Assembly: GCA_963843465.1 (NCBI GenBank)
Contig: CAWJKP010000001.1
Span: forward strand, 1,798,001-1,862,000
Origin: CAWJKP01 sp963843465
GTDB lineage: Bacteria > Planctomycetota > Planctomycetia > Pirellulales > Thermoguttaceae
Reading direction: 5' to 3'
Length of the DNA stretch: 64,000 bases
Positions 16,629 to 25,259 of the stretch are shown here, in pieces. The position numbers and the translations under genes are program-made. The notes beneath the pieces were generated by a model. The model had not been told where the DNA came from. It saw only the letters and a program-made list of their open reading frames with translations, and searched no databases. Positions within the stretch are counted from its first letter, which is position 1, and every line of letters starts with the position of its first letter.

Positions 16629-17156
16629 TCAGGTGACGGGTTTCAAGCTGGCCGTGCCGAACCACATCTCCACGGTCACCGTCAGCACGGCCGTCCAGCC
16701 GGCGATGCTCGTGGTGCGGGGGTCGAGCGTTTCCTCGCCGCCGGTGCGGAAGACGGGGACGCACCGCAGATCCTGGCCGTTCCAGGCGAGTCCTTTCAGT
16801 CCGCCGGCCACCGTGTCCCAGGCGGCGAAGGCCCGCAGGATCTCGAACTCCACCGGGTAGACCTGGACCTCCAGCCGGCGGTCGCCCGTGCGGACCTGGA
16901 TCTGCCAGCAGCGGACCACGCTGCTGGCGTCGCTGGTGGCGTAGAGGTTCTGATGCCAGCCGGCGGCGGCGATGCGGACCTCGGGAAGGTCGGCCGGCTG
17001 CACGTCCTCCTTTTCCGGGTTGCGGGCCGGGCCCGCGTAGCGGATCTCGTTTTGCGGCCGCACCCGCCGGACGAACTCGGCATTGGCGTCCAGCGTCGCC
17101 CAGAGCGCATCGTAGATCTTCGAGAAGGGGTCTTTTTCGCAGATGGTCATGGGCAT
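16629..17156 (-). CDS. Phage-cluster protein, possible head-tail connector/tail terminator
   Basis: A 175-residue protein starting MPMTICEKDPFSKIYDALW, with a helical N-terminus (TLDANAEFVRRVRPQNEIRY) followed by beta strands (VVRCWQIQVRTGDRRLEVQ, WTAVLTVTVEMWFGT). A small alpha/beta protein placed between the major capsid gene and a tube-like gene is usually a tail terminator or completion protein. The family is not recognised by name. ATG 17156 is preferred; upstream of it the frame enters a palindromic repeat. Confidence 0.6.
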   Translation of the reverse strand: MPMTICEKDPFSKIYDALWATLDANAEFVRRVRPQNEIRYAGPARNPEKEDVQPADLPEVRIAAAGWHQNLYATSDASSVVRCWQIQVRTGDRRLEVQVYPVEFEILRAFAAWDTVAGGLKGLAWNGQDLRCVPVFRTGGEETLDPRTTSIAGWTAVLTVTVEMWFGTASLKPVT

Positions 17157-17172
17157 TGTCGGGTTCGCCAAG

Positions 17173-17255
17173 GTACTCGTCACGCTCCGCGTGAGGCCGT
17201 GCGTACTCCTCACGCTCCGCGTGAGGGTCTGCGTCACGCAGAGCGTGACGAGTAC
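17173..17255. repeat. Compound palindromic element (CTCACGCTCCGCGTGAG family)
   Basis: One and a half copies of the family are nested here: GTACTCGTCACGCTCCGC, then GTACTCCTCACGCTCCGC, then the inverted arm ending GACGAGTAC. It begins 6 bases from the stop of the major capsid gene. The two different left arms (TCGTC and TCCTC) suggest insertion of one copy into another. Confidence 0.85.
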
Positions 17256-17260
17256 GATTC

Positions 17261-18370
17261 CTACGTCGTGGGCACGACGGCGATGTAGATGGCGTTGGGC
17301 ACCTTGAGCACCGGCAGGAACGTGTCGCCCGCGTAGTGCAGGATGCCGGCCGGGTCGTCGGTCACCTTGGCGTAGGAAAACGGCCCGGCCACCTGGCGGA
17401 GATTGTCGATCGCGCTTTCGGCGTCGGCGGCGTAGTTCGGGCTGGCGGGCACGGGGTAGGTGCCCTCGATCACTTCCCACCACTCCGGGCCGGGCTCCGG
17501 CGTGAAGACGATCGTGTCCGGATTGTACCAGTCGACCAGCGTGCCGTCGGCCTTGCTGTAGAAGGCCTCGTAGATCGGGTGCCACTGGAGATTCATCAGC
17601 CCGGCGGGCACCTCGATCCCCCGTGCCACCTGCTCGGCCAGGACCGCCGAGCCGTGCATCGCCGCCTGCACCACGCTGTTCTTGTAAAAGTAGCTGGGGA
17701 TGTTCTCGCCGTAGAAGGCGTGGGCCAGCTTGTAGCCGGTGAGCTTGATCGCCGCCTTCTTCAGCTCGCGGATCTGCTGCGACAAGTCCTGCGTCGGATC
17801 GTTCCAGGGCTCGTTGAGGATCGGCTCGCCCGTGCCCAAGGGGTCCAACGTCCCCAGGTTGCCGGCCGGTACGCCGAAGTCGACGGTCTCGAAGGCGCCG
17901 CTCGGGCCGGGCAGCAGGTAGCCGTCGTCGTCGTAATAGATCGCCCCGCTGGCCAGCACCGAGTAGACGCAGCTCATCCGCAAGTTGCGGAAGAGCTGGC
18001 CGAACTCCTGCACCTGTCGGGCGACCATCTGCCGGCCCATGTCCTGCCGCGTGGGAGAGTCTTCCGACAACAGGTTCACCAGCACCGACGGATCGTGGTT
18101 CTGGTGCTCGAAGGTGTGCAACAGCGTCACCGGCTGCTTGCTGATGCCCTGCTGTCCGCGGGCCTTGGAGGCGCCGCCGTACTGGACCAGCCGGGCCAAC
18201 TGCCGCGTGCCCTGCACGCGATTGTAAGTGGCCAGCACGCCGTCGACCGTGCGGTTCGGCTTCACGAAGGCCGCCGGCAGCAAGTCCGACGGCACTCCGC
18301 TGACCACCTCCTGGATCAACCCCACGAGGGTCAGCGGGTTGAGCACTTGTTGAAGAGTCGTCACGCCCAT
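17261..18370 (-). CDS. Major capsid protein (lambda gpE-like)
   Basis: A 369-residue protein starting MGVTTLQQVLNPLTLVGLIQ behind an AAGGA ribosome site. Features consistent with the HK97-fold gpE group: an N-terminal segment followed by RTVDGVLATYNRVQGTRQLA, a central helix (RQDMGRQMVARQVQEFGQLF), the strand GYLLPGPSGAFETVDFGVPA, and a C-terminal sheet (DTIVFTPEPGPEWWEVIEGT, then the domain with SAIDNLRQVAGPFSYAKVTD). It follows a decoration-like and a protease/scaffold gene, the normal head-gene order. No cleaved pro-domain is evident. Confidence 0.7.
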   Translation of the reverse strand: MGVTTLQQVLNPLTLVGLIQEVVSGVPSDLLPAAFVKPNRTVDGVLATYNRVQGTRQLARLVQYGGASKARGQQGISKQPVTLLHTFEHQNHDPSVLVNLLSEDSPTRQDMGRQMVARQVQEFGQLFRNLRMSCVYSVLASGAIYYDDDGYLLPGPSGAFETVDFGVPAGNLGTLDPLGTGEPILNEPWNDPTQDLSQQIRELKKAAIKLTGYKLAHAFYGENIPSYFYKNSVVQAAMHGSAVLAEQVARGIEVPAGLMNLQWHPIYEAFYSKADGTLVDWYNPDTIVFTPEPGPEWWEVIEGTYPVPASPNYAADAESAIDNLRQVAGPFSYAKVTDDPAGILHYAGDTFLPVLKVPNAIYIAVVPTT

Positions 18371-18429
18371 GATTCAGTTCCTTGTGAAAAAAGCAGTTGG
18401 CCGTCAGCAGTCAGAGGCAACGAATCCTT

Positions 18430-18525
18430 GTAGGGTGGGACAAGCTCGCCTTGGGCGAGCGCCGGCCCACCAGGCGACCACGAAGGTGGGCCGGCGCTCG
18501 CTCCGCGACCTTGTCCCACCCTACG
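18430..18525. repeat. Palindromic element (TAGGGTGGGACAAG family), single copy
   Basis: TAGGGTGGGACAAGCTCGCC ... GGGCCGGCGCTCGC ... CTTGTCCCACCCTA, an inverted repeat of about 95 bases with an inner palindrome. Related units form the six-copy tandem array at 40158-40850. It lies between the decoration-protein and capsid genes. Confidence 0.85.
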
Positions 18526-18538
18526 GCTGATCGCCGCT

Positions 18539-19264
18539 TCAGCCTGAGAGGAAATCGTCGCGGAAGATGAAGGTCCCGCCCGTGTTGATGCGGAGCTGCG
18601 ACTTGAGCCAGGCCCGGACCGCCGGGTCGGCCGGATAGTCGATCAACAGCGACGGGTCGATCTTGCCGCCGATCACCAACCGCCCGCAGCGGACGTTGAG
18701 ATTGATGGCGCGGTTCTCCGCGTCGGTGACCAGCAGCCCCCAGGGCTCGCCCAGGATGCCGAGGATCGTCTGGCTGCCGTCGGCCGGCTGCACCAGGCTG
18801 CCGGCGGCGAACAGGCCCGTGCCGCCCAAGGCCGTGATGGTCACGACTCCGGTCGTCGTGTTGATCGCCGAGAAACTCACCGCCAGCGTCTGCACCGCGC
18901 CGCCGGTCGTCGCCGGGCCGGTGAGATTGAAACTGCTGCCGCCGGCCGACTGGATCCGCCGGGCAAGCTCCACGGCGGTCGCCGGCGAGACCGTCAACTG
19001 CGTCGACGTGCCGTCGCTGTAGGCGGCCGGCAGCGTGCCGAGCGTGGCGGGGGCGTACTTGTTGCTGCTGCTGACCTGGCCCAAGAAGAGCCCCGCCCGC
19101 AGCACTTGTTCCCAGTTCGCGTTGCCCGGGTCGCGGCTCAGCGAACCGTCCACCACCACGCCGCCGGGAACCAACTGCACGTCGTCGGCCGACCAGAGGA
19201 TCTGCCGGTACTGCGCCGTCTTCAGGGTCCCGACCCCCGGGACCTGGTCGAAATTCTCGCTCAT
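18539..19264 (-). CDS. Head decoration-like protein
   Basis: A 241-residue protein (MSENFDQVPGVGTLKTAQYR...). The segment GSLSRDPGNANWEQVLRAGL-FLGQVSSSNKYAPATLG matches the start of the lambda gpD/HDPD decoration fold (L-R-A-G-x-x-L-G-x-x-x-x-x-x-K-Y). It is then longer than gpD, with an inserted Thr/Ala-rich beta part and a C-terminal segment ending in WLKSQLRINTGGTFIFRD. It sits immediately upstream of the capsid gene, where gpD-like proteins are found. Start ATG 19264; the frame upstream is repeat-derived. Confidence 0.6.
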   Translation of the reverse strand: MSENFDQVPGVGTLKTAQYRQILWSADDVQLVPGGVVVDGSLSRDPGNANWEQVLRAGLFLGQVSSSNKYAPATLGTLPAAYSDGTSTQLTVSPATAVELARRIQSAGGSSFNLTGPATTGGAVQTLAVSFSAINTTTGVVTITALGGTGLFAAGSLVQPADGSQTILGILGEPWGLLVTDAENRAINLNVRCGRLVIGGKIDPSLLIDYPADPAVRAWLKSQLRINTGGTFIFRDDFLSG

Positions 19265-19326
19265 CGCAATGCTCACTGGAGAAGGGAAGTGGTAACGTTC
19301 ACGGGGGACTGTCCCCTTTCGCCGCA

Positions 19327-20562
19327 CTAGAGGCCCACGTCGGTCTTCATCCGCGACAGCATCTCGTCCGCGGACGGATCGCCGGCCGTCGAGGGCCGGG
19401 CCAGGGCCATCACCTGCGGGCCGGTCCGCTCGCCCATCGCCATCGCCCGGTTCTTCCTGAGCGCGGCCACCACGCCGTCGAACTGCACTTGCACGGCCTG
19501 GTCGATGCTCAGTTGCAGGGCCTTCTCCCCGGCGGGGACAAAAAGCCGCTCCAGGCCGTCGGCCGCCGCTCGGGACAGGTGGCCGTCGCGGACCAGGTCG
19601 GCCAGCTCGTGACGCCGGTTGCGAGCCACCATCGGCGCCAGCCGCGCCGCCACCACCGGGCTCATCCCGGCCAGCTCCTCAGACGCCGCCCCGCTGCTCG
19701 CACCCTCCGCCGCCGAGCCCTGCGTCGAAGCCGGGGACGGACCCTCGGCCTCGTCGAAGATGGCCAGCGCCTTTTCCTGGGCGGTGAGGATCTCCTTGAT
19801 CCGGGCCAGCTTGGCCTTCAGGTCCAGCCCGTCGTCCTGGAGCACCTGGAGCACAGCCTGGCTGAAAGCCTCGGAAATCTGCTCTGCGGCCGAGGCTTGA
19901 CCGCTTGTGTCAACAATGGGCATGGGAGCACCTGCGAGGGTTTTTCTGGGGAAGTCGTGTTGGTTAGCCCCGGCGGCCACGCCGGTCTGGCCGGGAATGC
20001 GTGGACCTGCAACGGTCTGCATCTGGAACACGGGCGCATCGGCCGGGGGTGAATCGAGCGCCGCGGCGATCGGCAGGAAACCGCCCAGTCCGGGAACCAC
20101 CGGGTCGGTACACAGCGCCACGTGGAGGATCGGCCACTGGTAGCGGTTGCCGTGCCCGTCGGTGAACTCCGGGACGGCGTAGATCGACACGTCGTTGGTG
20201 GCCGCCAAGGGGATGCCGTCGCCCACCAGGTCGACCACGCCGTAGAGCGAATCGCCGGCGCGGAACAGGTGCCGCACCCAGCCGCGGTTGGCCGCGCCGT
20301 CATGGGTATGGCCGCTGGGGACGGGCACATTCAGGCCGTTGGCCCGCATCCGGGCGAAGGTCGCCGCCCAATGCGCAAGCAAGTCCGGCGTGACGTCAAA
20401 CTCCAGCCCGTCGCACTCCTTGACGTAGTGGCCCGTTTTGATCAGCTCCTTGAGGAACCGCCGCACCGGCTGTCCCGCCACGCTCCGCCTCTTGGCGACC
20501 GCGCGGGCCGCGCCCGTGCGAAGGCGAAGGAAGCAGGCGGTGGCGGGTAGGCTCGGTTTCAT
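19327..20562 (-). CDS. Mu I-like prohead protease/scaffold protein
   Basis: A 411-residue protein. Residues 20-170 (VAGQPVRRFLKELIKTGHYV, LLAHWAATFARMRANGLNVP, VPSGHTHDGAANRGWVRHLF, DVSIYAVPEFTDGHGNRYQW, LHVALCTDPVVPGL) match the phage I-like protease region, with conserved H-x-D and later strands. The rest is Ala/Glu-rich and helical with a scaffold-like tail (ALIRNRAMAM region, RHELADLVRDGHLS). One half of the GTTAGCCCCGGCGGCCACG repeat (19962-19995) is translated as GVAAGANQHDF between the protease and scaffold parts. Start ATG 20562. Confidence 0.7.
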   Translation of the reverse strand: MKPSLPATACFLRLRTGAARAVAKRRSVAGQPVRRFLKELIKTGHYVKECDGLEFDVTPDLLAHWAATFARMRANGLNVPVPSGHTHDGAANRGWVRHLFRAGDSLYGVVDLVGDGIPLAATNDVSIYAVPEFTDGHGNRYQWPILHVALCTDPVVPGLGGFLPIAAALDSPPADAPVFQMQTVAGPRIPGQTGVAAGANQHDFPRKTLAGAPMPIVDTSGQASAAEQISEAFSQAVLQVLQDDGLDLKAKLARIKEILTAQEKALAIFDEAEGPSPASTQGSAAEGASSGAASEELAGMSPVVAARLAPMVARNRRHELADLVRDGHLSRAAADGLERLFVPAGEKALQLSIDQAVQVQFDGVVAALRKNRAMAMGERTGPQVMALARPSTAGDPSADEMLSRMKTDVGL

Positions 20563-20639
20563 GCTATTCCTGCACTCGATAAAATCCGGCTGCGACTTGA
20601 CCGGTTGCCACGCAAATGTCAATACAAAATGGGTTGCGC

Positions 20640-20845
20640 CGCTCTCCCCCTCTCCCTCCGGGAGAGGGCCGGGGTGAGGGGACGCCGGGAAAGACGGACA
20701 GCGGGGACAATGCGGGAAACAGCTATTCGCTCTGCCCCGAAAGGGCGCGACATATCAGCCCAGGGCAAGCTACGGCGGCGCAGCCGCATAGCGCTGCCCT
20801 GGGGAGACGGATGGGAAGAGTACCGAGCCCTGTAAGGGCGCGACA
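20640..20845. repeat. Two adjoining palindromic elements between protease gene and damaged portal copy
   Basis: 20640-20680 is a CTCTCCCTCCGGGAGAGG-type hairpin. From about 20735 a second element has CCGAAAGGGCGCGACATATC, then GCCCAGGGCAAGC ... GCTGCCCTGGG, and an inverse end CCTGTAAGGGCGCGACAGG. The second element abuts the point at which the damaged portal copy loses homology to the intact one, so it likely truncated that copy. Confidence 0.65.
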
Positions 20846-20848
20846 GGC

Positions 20849-21775
20849 GGACCTTGCCGCGATAGGCCGGACCCCAATTGGCTTCCAGCACGGGATCGAC
20901 CGCCTGGCGGTTGATCTCGCGCGTGAGATGGTGGTGGACCAGCTCGGCCTGCAGCAGGGCCAGGTCGCCCTGAGACTGGGATTCGGCCAGCGTGCCGTGC
21001 TGGCCTTCGAGGATCGCCCGCTCCGGCAGCAACATGCCGCGGACCTTGAGGCTGTCCAGGTAGCGGAGGCGATCGACAAAACCTTGCTGCTGGCCGCCGG
21101 CGCTGCCTTGCACCTCCAAACGCCAGGCGGTCTGGTTGGGGTCCTGCCCCGGGGCCAGCTCGCTGGGCACGTCGCCAATGGCCACGCCCGAGGCCGCCTC
21201 GAGCTTGTCGAGAATTCGCTGGGCCAGGTAGACGTTGTCCAGCTTGGCGCCGTTCTGATCGATCCCCTGGCCGAAACTGGGATAGTGCAGGACCAGGTAC
21301 GCCCCGGCGATCTTGCGGTCGTAGCGGGCGGCCACCTCGTTGGCCTTCCGCCAGTCGTTCCATGCCTCGCGGACGTTCTCCAGCAAGGGCTCGCCGTAGA
21401 GGTTCGAGCCCTCGCCGCCGAAGGAGACGAGCATGGCACTGGTGCCGGTCAGCACAACGTCGTTCTGCCGGGGAAAAGGGGACAGGTCCAATTTGCCGGA
21501 CCAACCTGCGGTCGGTGCCCGCCCCGAGGGTGCTTCGCACAAATTGGACCCGTCCCCTTTTCCCCTTTGCCGCAGGCCGGCCAGGCCGCCGTGGTCGTCG
21601 ATGAGGATTTCGGTGATGTCCGGCAACAGGGGCTTGAAGCGGACCACGCACTGCCGGCCGTCGGCGTCCAGGCCCCAGATGAGCTCGAAACCTTGGTGGC
21701 CGAAGTCGACGTAGCCGTGCTTGAGGATCGTCTCCAGGATTGGCTCGGGCCGGCGGTTACGCGTTCCATCCAGGC
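20849..21775 (-). pseudogene. Damaged portal gene copy (DUF935-like middle portion)
   Basis: From a point equivalent to portal residue about 120 (RAW..., then HGYVDFGHQ in another frame) through GPAYRGKVRL, this stretch is nearly identical at DNA level to the intact portal gene at 26502-28886. It lacks the N-terminal 120 residues and the whole C-terminal part. It is out of frame upstream of 21647, and at 21471-21568 it carries an inserted repeat element that adds exactly 34 codons. It has no credible start. It is best read as a recombined, inactive copy. Confidence 0.8.
21471..21568. repeat. Palindromic element inserted in the damaged portal copy, with target duplication
   Basis: The arms GAAAAGGGGACAGGTCCAA and TTGGACCCGTCCCCTTTTC enclose about 55 bases. 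Compared with the intact portal, the site TTCTGCCGCAGG is split so that GCCG (or TGCCG) is present on both sides. Element plus duplication is 102 bases, and the reading frame stays open. Confidence 0.85.
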
Positions 21776-21808
21776 ACGCACGCGGCCGTCAGGCACGGAA
21801 TGCCTGAC

Positions 21809-23401
21809 CTACGTCGCTTGGTGCACGGAAACGGGGCGTTCCGGACGCGTTTCCGATTTGGCCGGCGACTCGGGTTTCGGGGTCAGTTCTGTCGGCCGGC
21901 CCGCTTTATCTTGGCTTTGACGGCATAAGGGCACGGCCAGGAGTTGCTTTTGGTAAATGAAGTATATTCGCCGGTCCTCCTCGTCGACCCAGATGTCTTT
22001 GGCTCGTACGCGGAGGCCCGGGATCCACTGTTCAGTGACCCAGCGGAATGACCGCGTGTCGTATCGTCCGACACAGGTCCCATCTTCGCCCTGCGTCGAG
22101 AGCCACACGACACTTGCATTGGCCCCGTCGGCCTTTTGCAGCTTCCGCGGAAGGGGCTGCAACCAGGGCTCATACGCCCCCTCGACGGACTCGCCCAAGG
22201 CGTCTGCGGGCACTTCCGAGGACTTTCCCGCCTCCGGATCGAGCAGGCGAAACGCCGTGGGGCGAAAGAGCAGTTGTTCGCCCACCATGACGGCCGAGAA
22301 TCGCGCCAGCAGGAAAGCATGGCGCGGCTCGACGTAATTCAGGGGCACAAACCCGCTCTGCACTTCCTTGTCCAGATCCAGAAAAGTCTGGCCGTGGCGG
22401 TCGAAGCACGCCAGGCGGGCCGCGTCCAGCAGGCCCAGCGCCCAGCGCCCGTCGGAGGACTCGCATGCCGTGCGCGCGCGGAGATTCCCCACGAGCTCGA
22501 CGCGCTCGTCGGTCAGATCCGGAGGCGGAACCGGCTCCGCCAGCTCGCCGTTGCGAAGGGCGCGAGGCTCCTCCGGCGTAAGTCCGTGCTTGCCGACTGT
22601 CACGCACAGCCGGCCCTCGCGCTTCCAAACCGCGCGGATATCGTTCTTCGGGTCTGCGTAGACCACCTCCATGCCCGGAACGGGACGCGCAAGGCAGTAG
22701 CGCACGGCAAGACCCTTGGCGTTGGTCAACTGCTCGAAGAATTCGACCACCTTCGTGTATTGCCATAGCGGGCTTTGCGCGGACGGCCCGTCCCCCTCGT
22801 CGTGACGCGGCGGGTTGAAGATGATCGTCCGCCTTCCGCGCACGGCGTTCATGTGAAACAGCACGTACGCGCCGCCGTGAACATACACCCTCGGCCTTCC
22901 ATGCACGAGTCGCCTCTGGTCGAGCGATCGCAAGCCATCGAGGTTATTGTTCGCCACGAAGCTGCGGATGGAGCGAACCTCCTCAGGGCTCAAGGACCGC
23001 CAGAAGTATCGCTCGGTGGTCCAGTCTGTAAACAGCCGCAACTCCCCCCGCTCGCCGTAGAGGAATATGTCCACAACGTCTCGCGGCTCGACCCACGGCA
23101 CGAGAATCAGGTCCGAGGCGGAGGTTCTAACCAGCGTCAGCAGCTCGTCCGGGGCGTCTTTCTGAGCGAACTGCTGACGGAGACTGCGTTCCAGACCGCG
23201 AAGATCGTCTTCGCTGGACGGCAGCGGCGACTCCGCGCCCTCGTTCCACCCGCTGGCGACGACCGTGGGCAGCTTGACGACGGGCCTCTGCGCGTGGGCC
23301 GAATCGGGCATCGCTGCCAGTGCCACAAGGGCCGCCAACAACAACGGCAGGAATCGCATGAAGATGCGACTCGGCGGGGATCTCCGTGAAACTAGGCTCA
23401 T
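21809..23401 (-). CDS. Secreted protein in the portal-cassette region, unknown
   Basis: A 530-residue protein. Starting at ATG 23401 it overlaps the stop of the upstream SHD1 module (ATGA); an internal ATG at 23359 (MRFLPLLLAALVALAAMPDS-AHA) gives a clean signal peptide, so either start is possible. The mature part has no domain I recognise. It contains beta-strand-rich segments such as VELVGNLRARTACESSDGRW and a late WVDEEDRRIYFIYQKQLLAV, suggesting a propeller-like repeat. Lower GC than the capsid genes. It follows a cassette-like module, so an immunity or accessory role is conceivable but unproven. Confidence 0.6.
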   Translation of the reverse strand: MSLVSRRSPPSRIFMRFLPLLLAALVALAAMPDSAHAQRPVVKLPTVVASGWNEGAESPLPSSEDDLRGLERSLRQQFAQKDAPDELLTLVRTSASDLILVPWVEPRDVVDIFLYGERGELRLFTDWTTERYFWRSLSPEEVRSIRSFVANNNLDGLRSLDQRRLVHGRPRVYVHGGAYVLFHMNAVRGRRTIIFNPPRHDEGDGPSAQSPLWQYTKVVEFFEQLTNAKGLAVRYCLARPVPGMEVVYADPKNDIRAVWKREGRLCVTVGKHGLTPEEPRALRNGELAEPVPPPDLTDERVELVGNLRARTACESSDGRWALGLLDAARLACFDRHGQTFLDLDKEVQSGFVPLNYVEPRHAFLLARFSAVMVGEQLLFRPTAFRLLDPEAGKSSEVPADALGESVEGAYEPWLQPLPRKLQKADGANASVVWLSTQGEDGTCVGRYDTRSFRWVTEQWIPGLRVRAKDIWVDEEDRRIYFIYQKQLLAVPLCRQSQDKAGRPTELTPKPESPAKSETRPERPVSVHQAT

Positions 23402-24303
23402 CTCGACGCTCCCTTTTTGAAGATATCTGCGGCGGCGGGAAGATCAAGCTCCTTTCGCAAGCCGTTCTCGTCGTCTCGGGACGTTTGTTCCATTTTCATC
23501 TTCTCATCGACGTCTCCCGAAAGCGCGCGGGAGGCGACGGAAAGCTCCTTCGCCAACCCTACGAAGGCCGGTCGCTTCGTGCTCCCGCCGCCAACGACCT
23601 CGTCCCCCTCCTTCTTGTCGGGGTTGTATTGCAACCGTACGTTCGTTGCCGGGCGCCCTTTCCTAGTTGGGAGCTCATATTTCGTATGGTTGCCGCCGTC
23701 GTCCGACGGCTCGATAGTAACCGGCTCCGTGTTGTAGGGGGCGAGTTTGACCTTTTGGCCACGAACAACGTCTTCCTTCGGCTCCGCGGGGCTGCCAAGC
23801 TTCTTCAAGATCCGGGTGCCGGTCTCTTTTGCGGCGAGCTTTGCGAAATCCTTTAGCACGGCCACGTTAAAGGACGTCCCCCTTCCTTTATCGTCGATCT
23901 CCACGTTGGCCGGAACAGCCCGCAAACCCTTCACCAACTCCTGATCGGATACGCTCAGTCGGCTCACTGGCACATCCTTCTTTGTCCCTTTGATGTCCAG
24001 TGTCACGGTCGCACCGTCGTCACTGATTGAGACCAGTTTAGCGCTGGCCTTGAACTTTCCATCTGCCGATGTCCATGTGTGCTCGCCCGGAAGCAGCTTC
24101 GCCGCGCGGCTAGGTGCCGGCGTGCCCGAAGCCGCTCCGTGCCGCGGGATCAGGCTGTCGGCGGCCGGCCTGCGCAACTGCCCGTCCGACTCGCCCGGAG
24201 GCGGGTTCGCCGCGTTGTTAGCCGTCGGCCCGCTCGGCGTCCCGGGCGCGGCGTTTTGGCCCGGACCACCCTCGGCCACCACAAGTGGCCGGACGTTCCG
24301 CAT
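23398..24303 (-). CDS. SHD1-domain module, probable C-terminal part of the second portal copy
   Basis: Taken from ATG 24303, 301 residues. About residues 75-125 (EHTWTSADGKFKASAKLVSI... TVTLDIKGTKKDVPVSRLSV-SDQE) form an SHD1 (SLA1 homology 1) domain, a planctomycete-enriched module. The rest (KDFAKLAAKETGTRILKKLG, the charged C-terminus around DEKMKMEQTSRDDENGLRKE) is unfamiliar. The portal fragment upstream reaches GPDGKWIHEG and then breaks frame; one restored base near 24310 would fuse the two. I therefore see this as an alternative portal C-terminal domain, now separate by frameshift. Coupled by ATGA to the next gene. Confidence 0.55.
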   Translation of the reverse strand: MRNVRPLVVAEGGPGQNAAPGTPSGPTANNAANPPPGESDGQLRRPAADSLIPRHGAASGTPAPSRAAKLLPGEHTWTSADGKFKASAKLVSISDDGATVTLDIKGTKKDVPVSRLSVSDQELVKGLRAVPANVEIDDKGRGTSFNVAVLKDFAKLAAKETGTRILKKLGSPAEPKEDVVRGQKVKLAPYNTEPVTIEPSDDGGNHTKYELPTRKGRPATNVRLQYNPDKKEGDEVVGGGSTKRPAFVGLAKELSVASRALSGDVDEKMKMEQTSRDDENGLRKELDLPAAADIFKKGASR

Positions 24304-25178
24304 GGGACGGGAGCACTTTCGACCGCTTTGGCTTGGCTGGCGTCGCCGCGGAGGGCGCATTGTCGTCCCCCTCGTGTATCCATTTGCCGTCAGGACCTCT
24401 GGCTTGGTTCCGGTTGTAGTTATGCAGGCGCAGTGCGTCAGCAGCATCGCCTTCATTATGCGGACCCTGTGACTGGATCGCAACGGCTTTTGCTGGCAAC
24501 CCCGCCGTGGAATACCCCTCCCGGCGGGATGGCGGTTGCGTCGGTCCCTCATCCTCCTCGAACGCTTCGCGCTGAAGTTGCCCAAGCGCGGAGACGATTT
24601 GCAGCGGGCCGGAGGGCGCGGCGGCCGAGGCCTCAGTCTGGGGCAGTCCGACGGCATCAAAGATCGCGGGCCAGTCGGCACGGCGGAAAAGATCGGCGAA
24701 GTCCTTGGGGTCGGCCAGGACTTGCGTGACTAGCTGCCTCAAGAATCCCTGGTTGGCGTCCGACAGCGGCGCGGCCTCCAGGCGGACCTTGCCGCGATAG
24801 GCGGGACCCCAATTGGCCTCCAACACGGGATCGACCGCCTGGCGGTTGATCTCGCGGGTGAGGTGGTGGTGGACCAACTCGGCTTGCAGCAGGGCCAGGT
24901 CGCCCTGGGACTGGGATTCGGCCAGCGTGCCGTGCTGGCCTTCGAGAATTGCCCGCTCCGGCAGCAACATGCCGCGGACCTTGAGGCTGTCCAGGTAGCG
25001 GAGCCGATCGACAAAACCCTGCTGCTGGCCGCCGGCGCTGCCCTGGACCTCCAGACGCCAGGCGGTCTGGTTGGGGTCCTGACCCGGCGCCAGCTCGCTG
25101 GGCACGTCGCCGATGGCCACGCCCGAGGCGGCTTCGAGCTTGTCCAAAACCCGCTGCGCCAGGTAGACGTTGTCCAGC
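24218..25178 (-). pseudogene. Second portal gene copy, C-terminal fragment
   Basis: From LDNVYLAQRVLDKLEAASG through DALRLHNYNRNQARGPDGKW this is homologous, mostly near-identical, to the intact portal from its residue about 266 to 530. It lacks everything upstream: the frame instead runs into a stray leucine-rich-repeat unit (ITDAGPRRLKPWKQLRSL) derived from the neighbouring LRR gene. After the GKW motif the frame closes at 24218. With one base restored it would continue into the SHD1 module at 23398-24303. Confidence 0.75.
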
Positions 25179-25259
25179 ACGACTGACCTACCTGGCTTCT
25201 CGCCGGCGTCGGTAACTTTGCTCCCAATAACGTTGAGCGATCGAAGCTGTTTCCATGGC

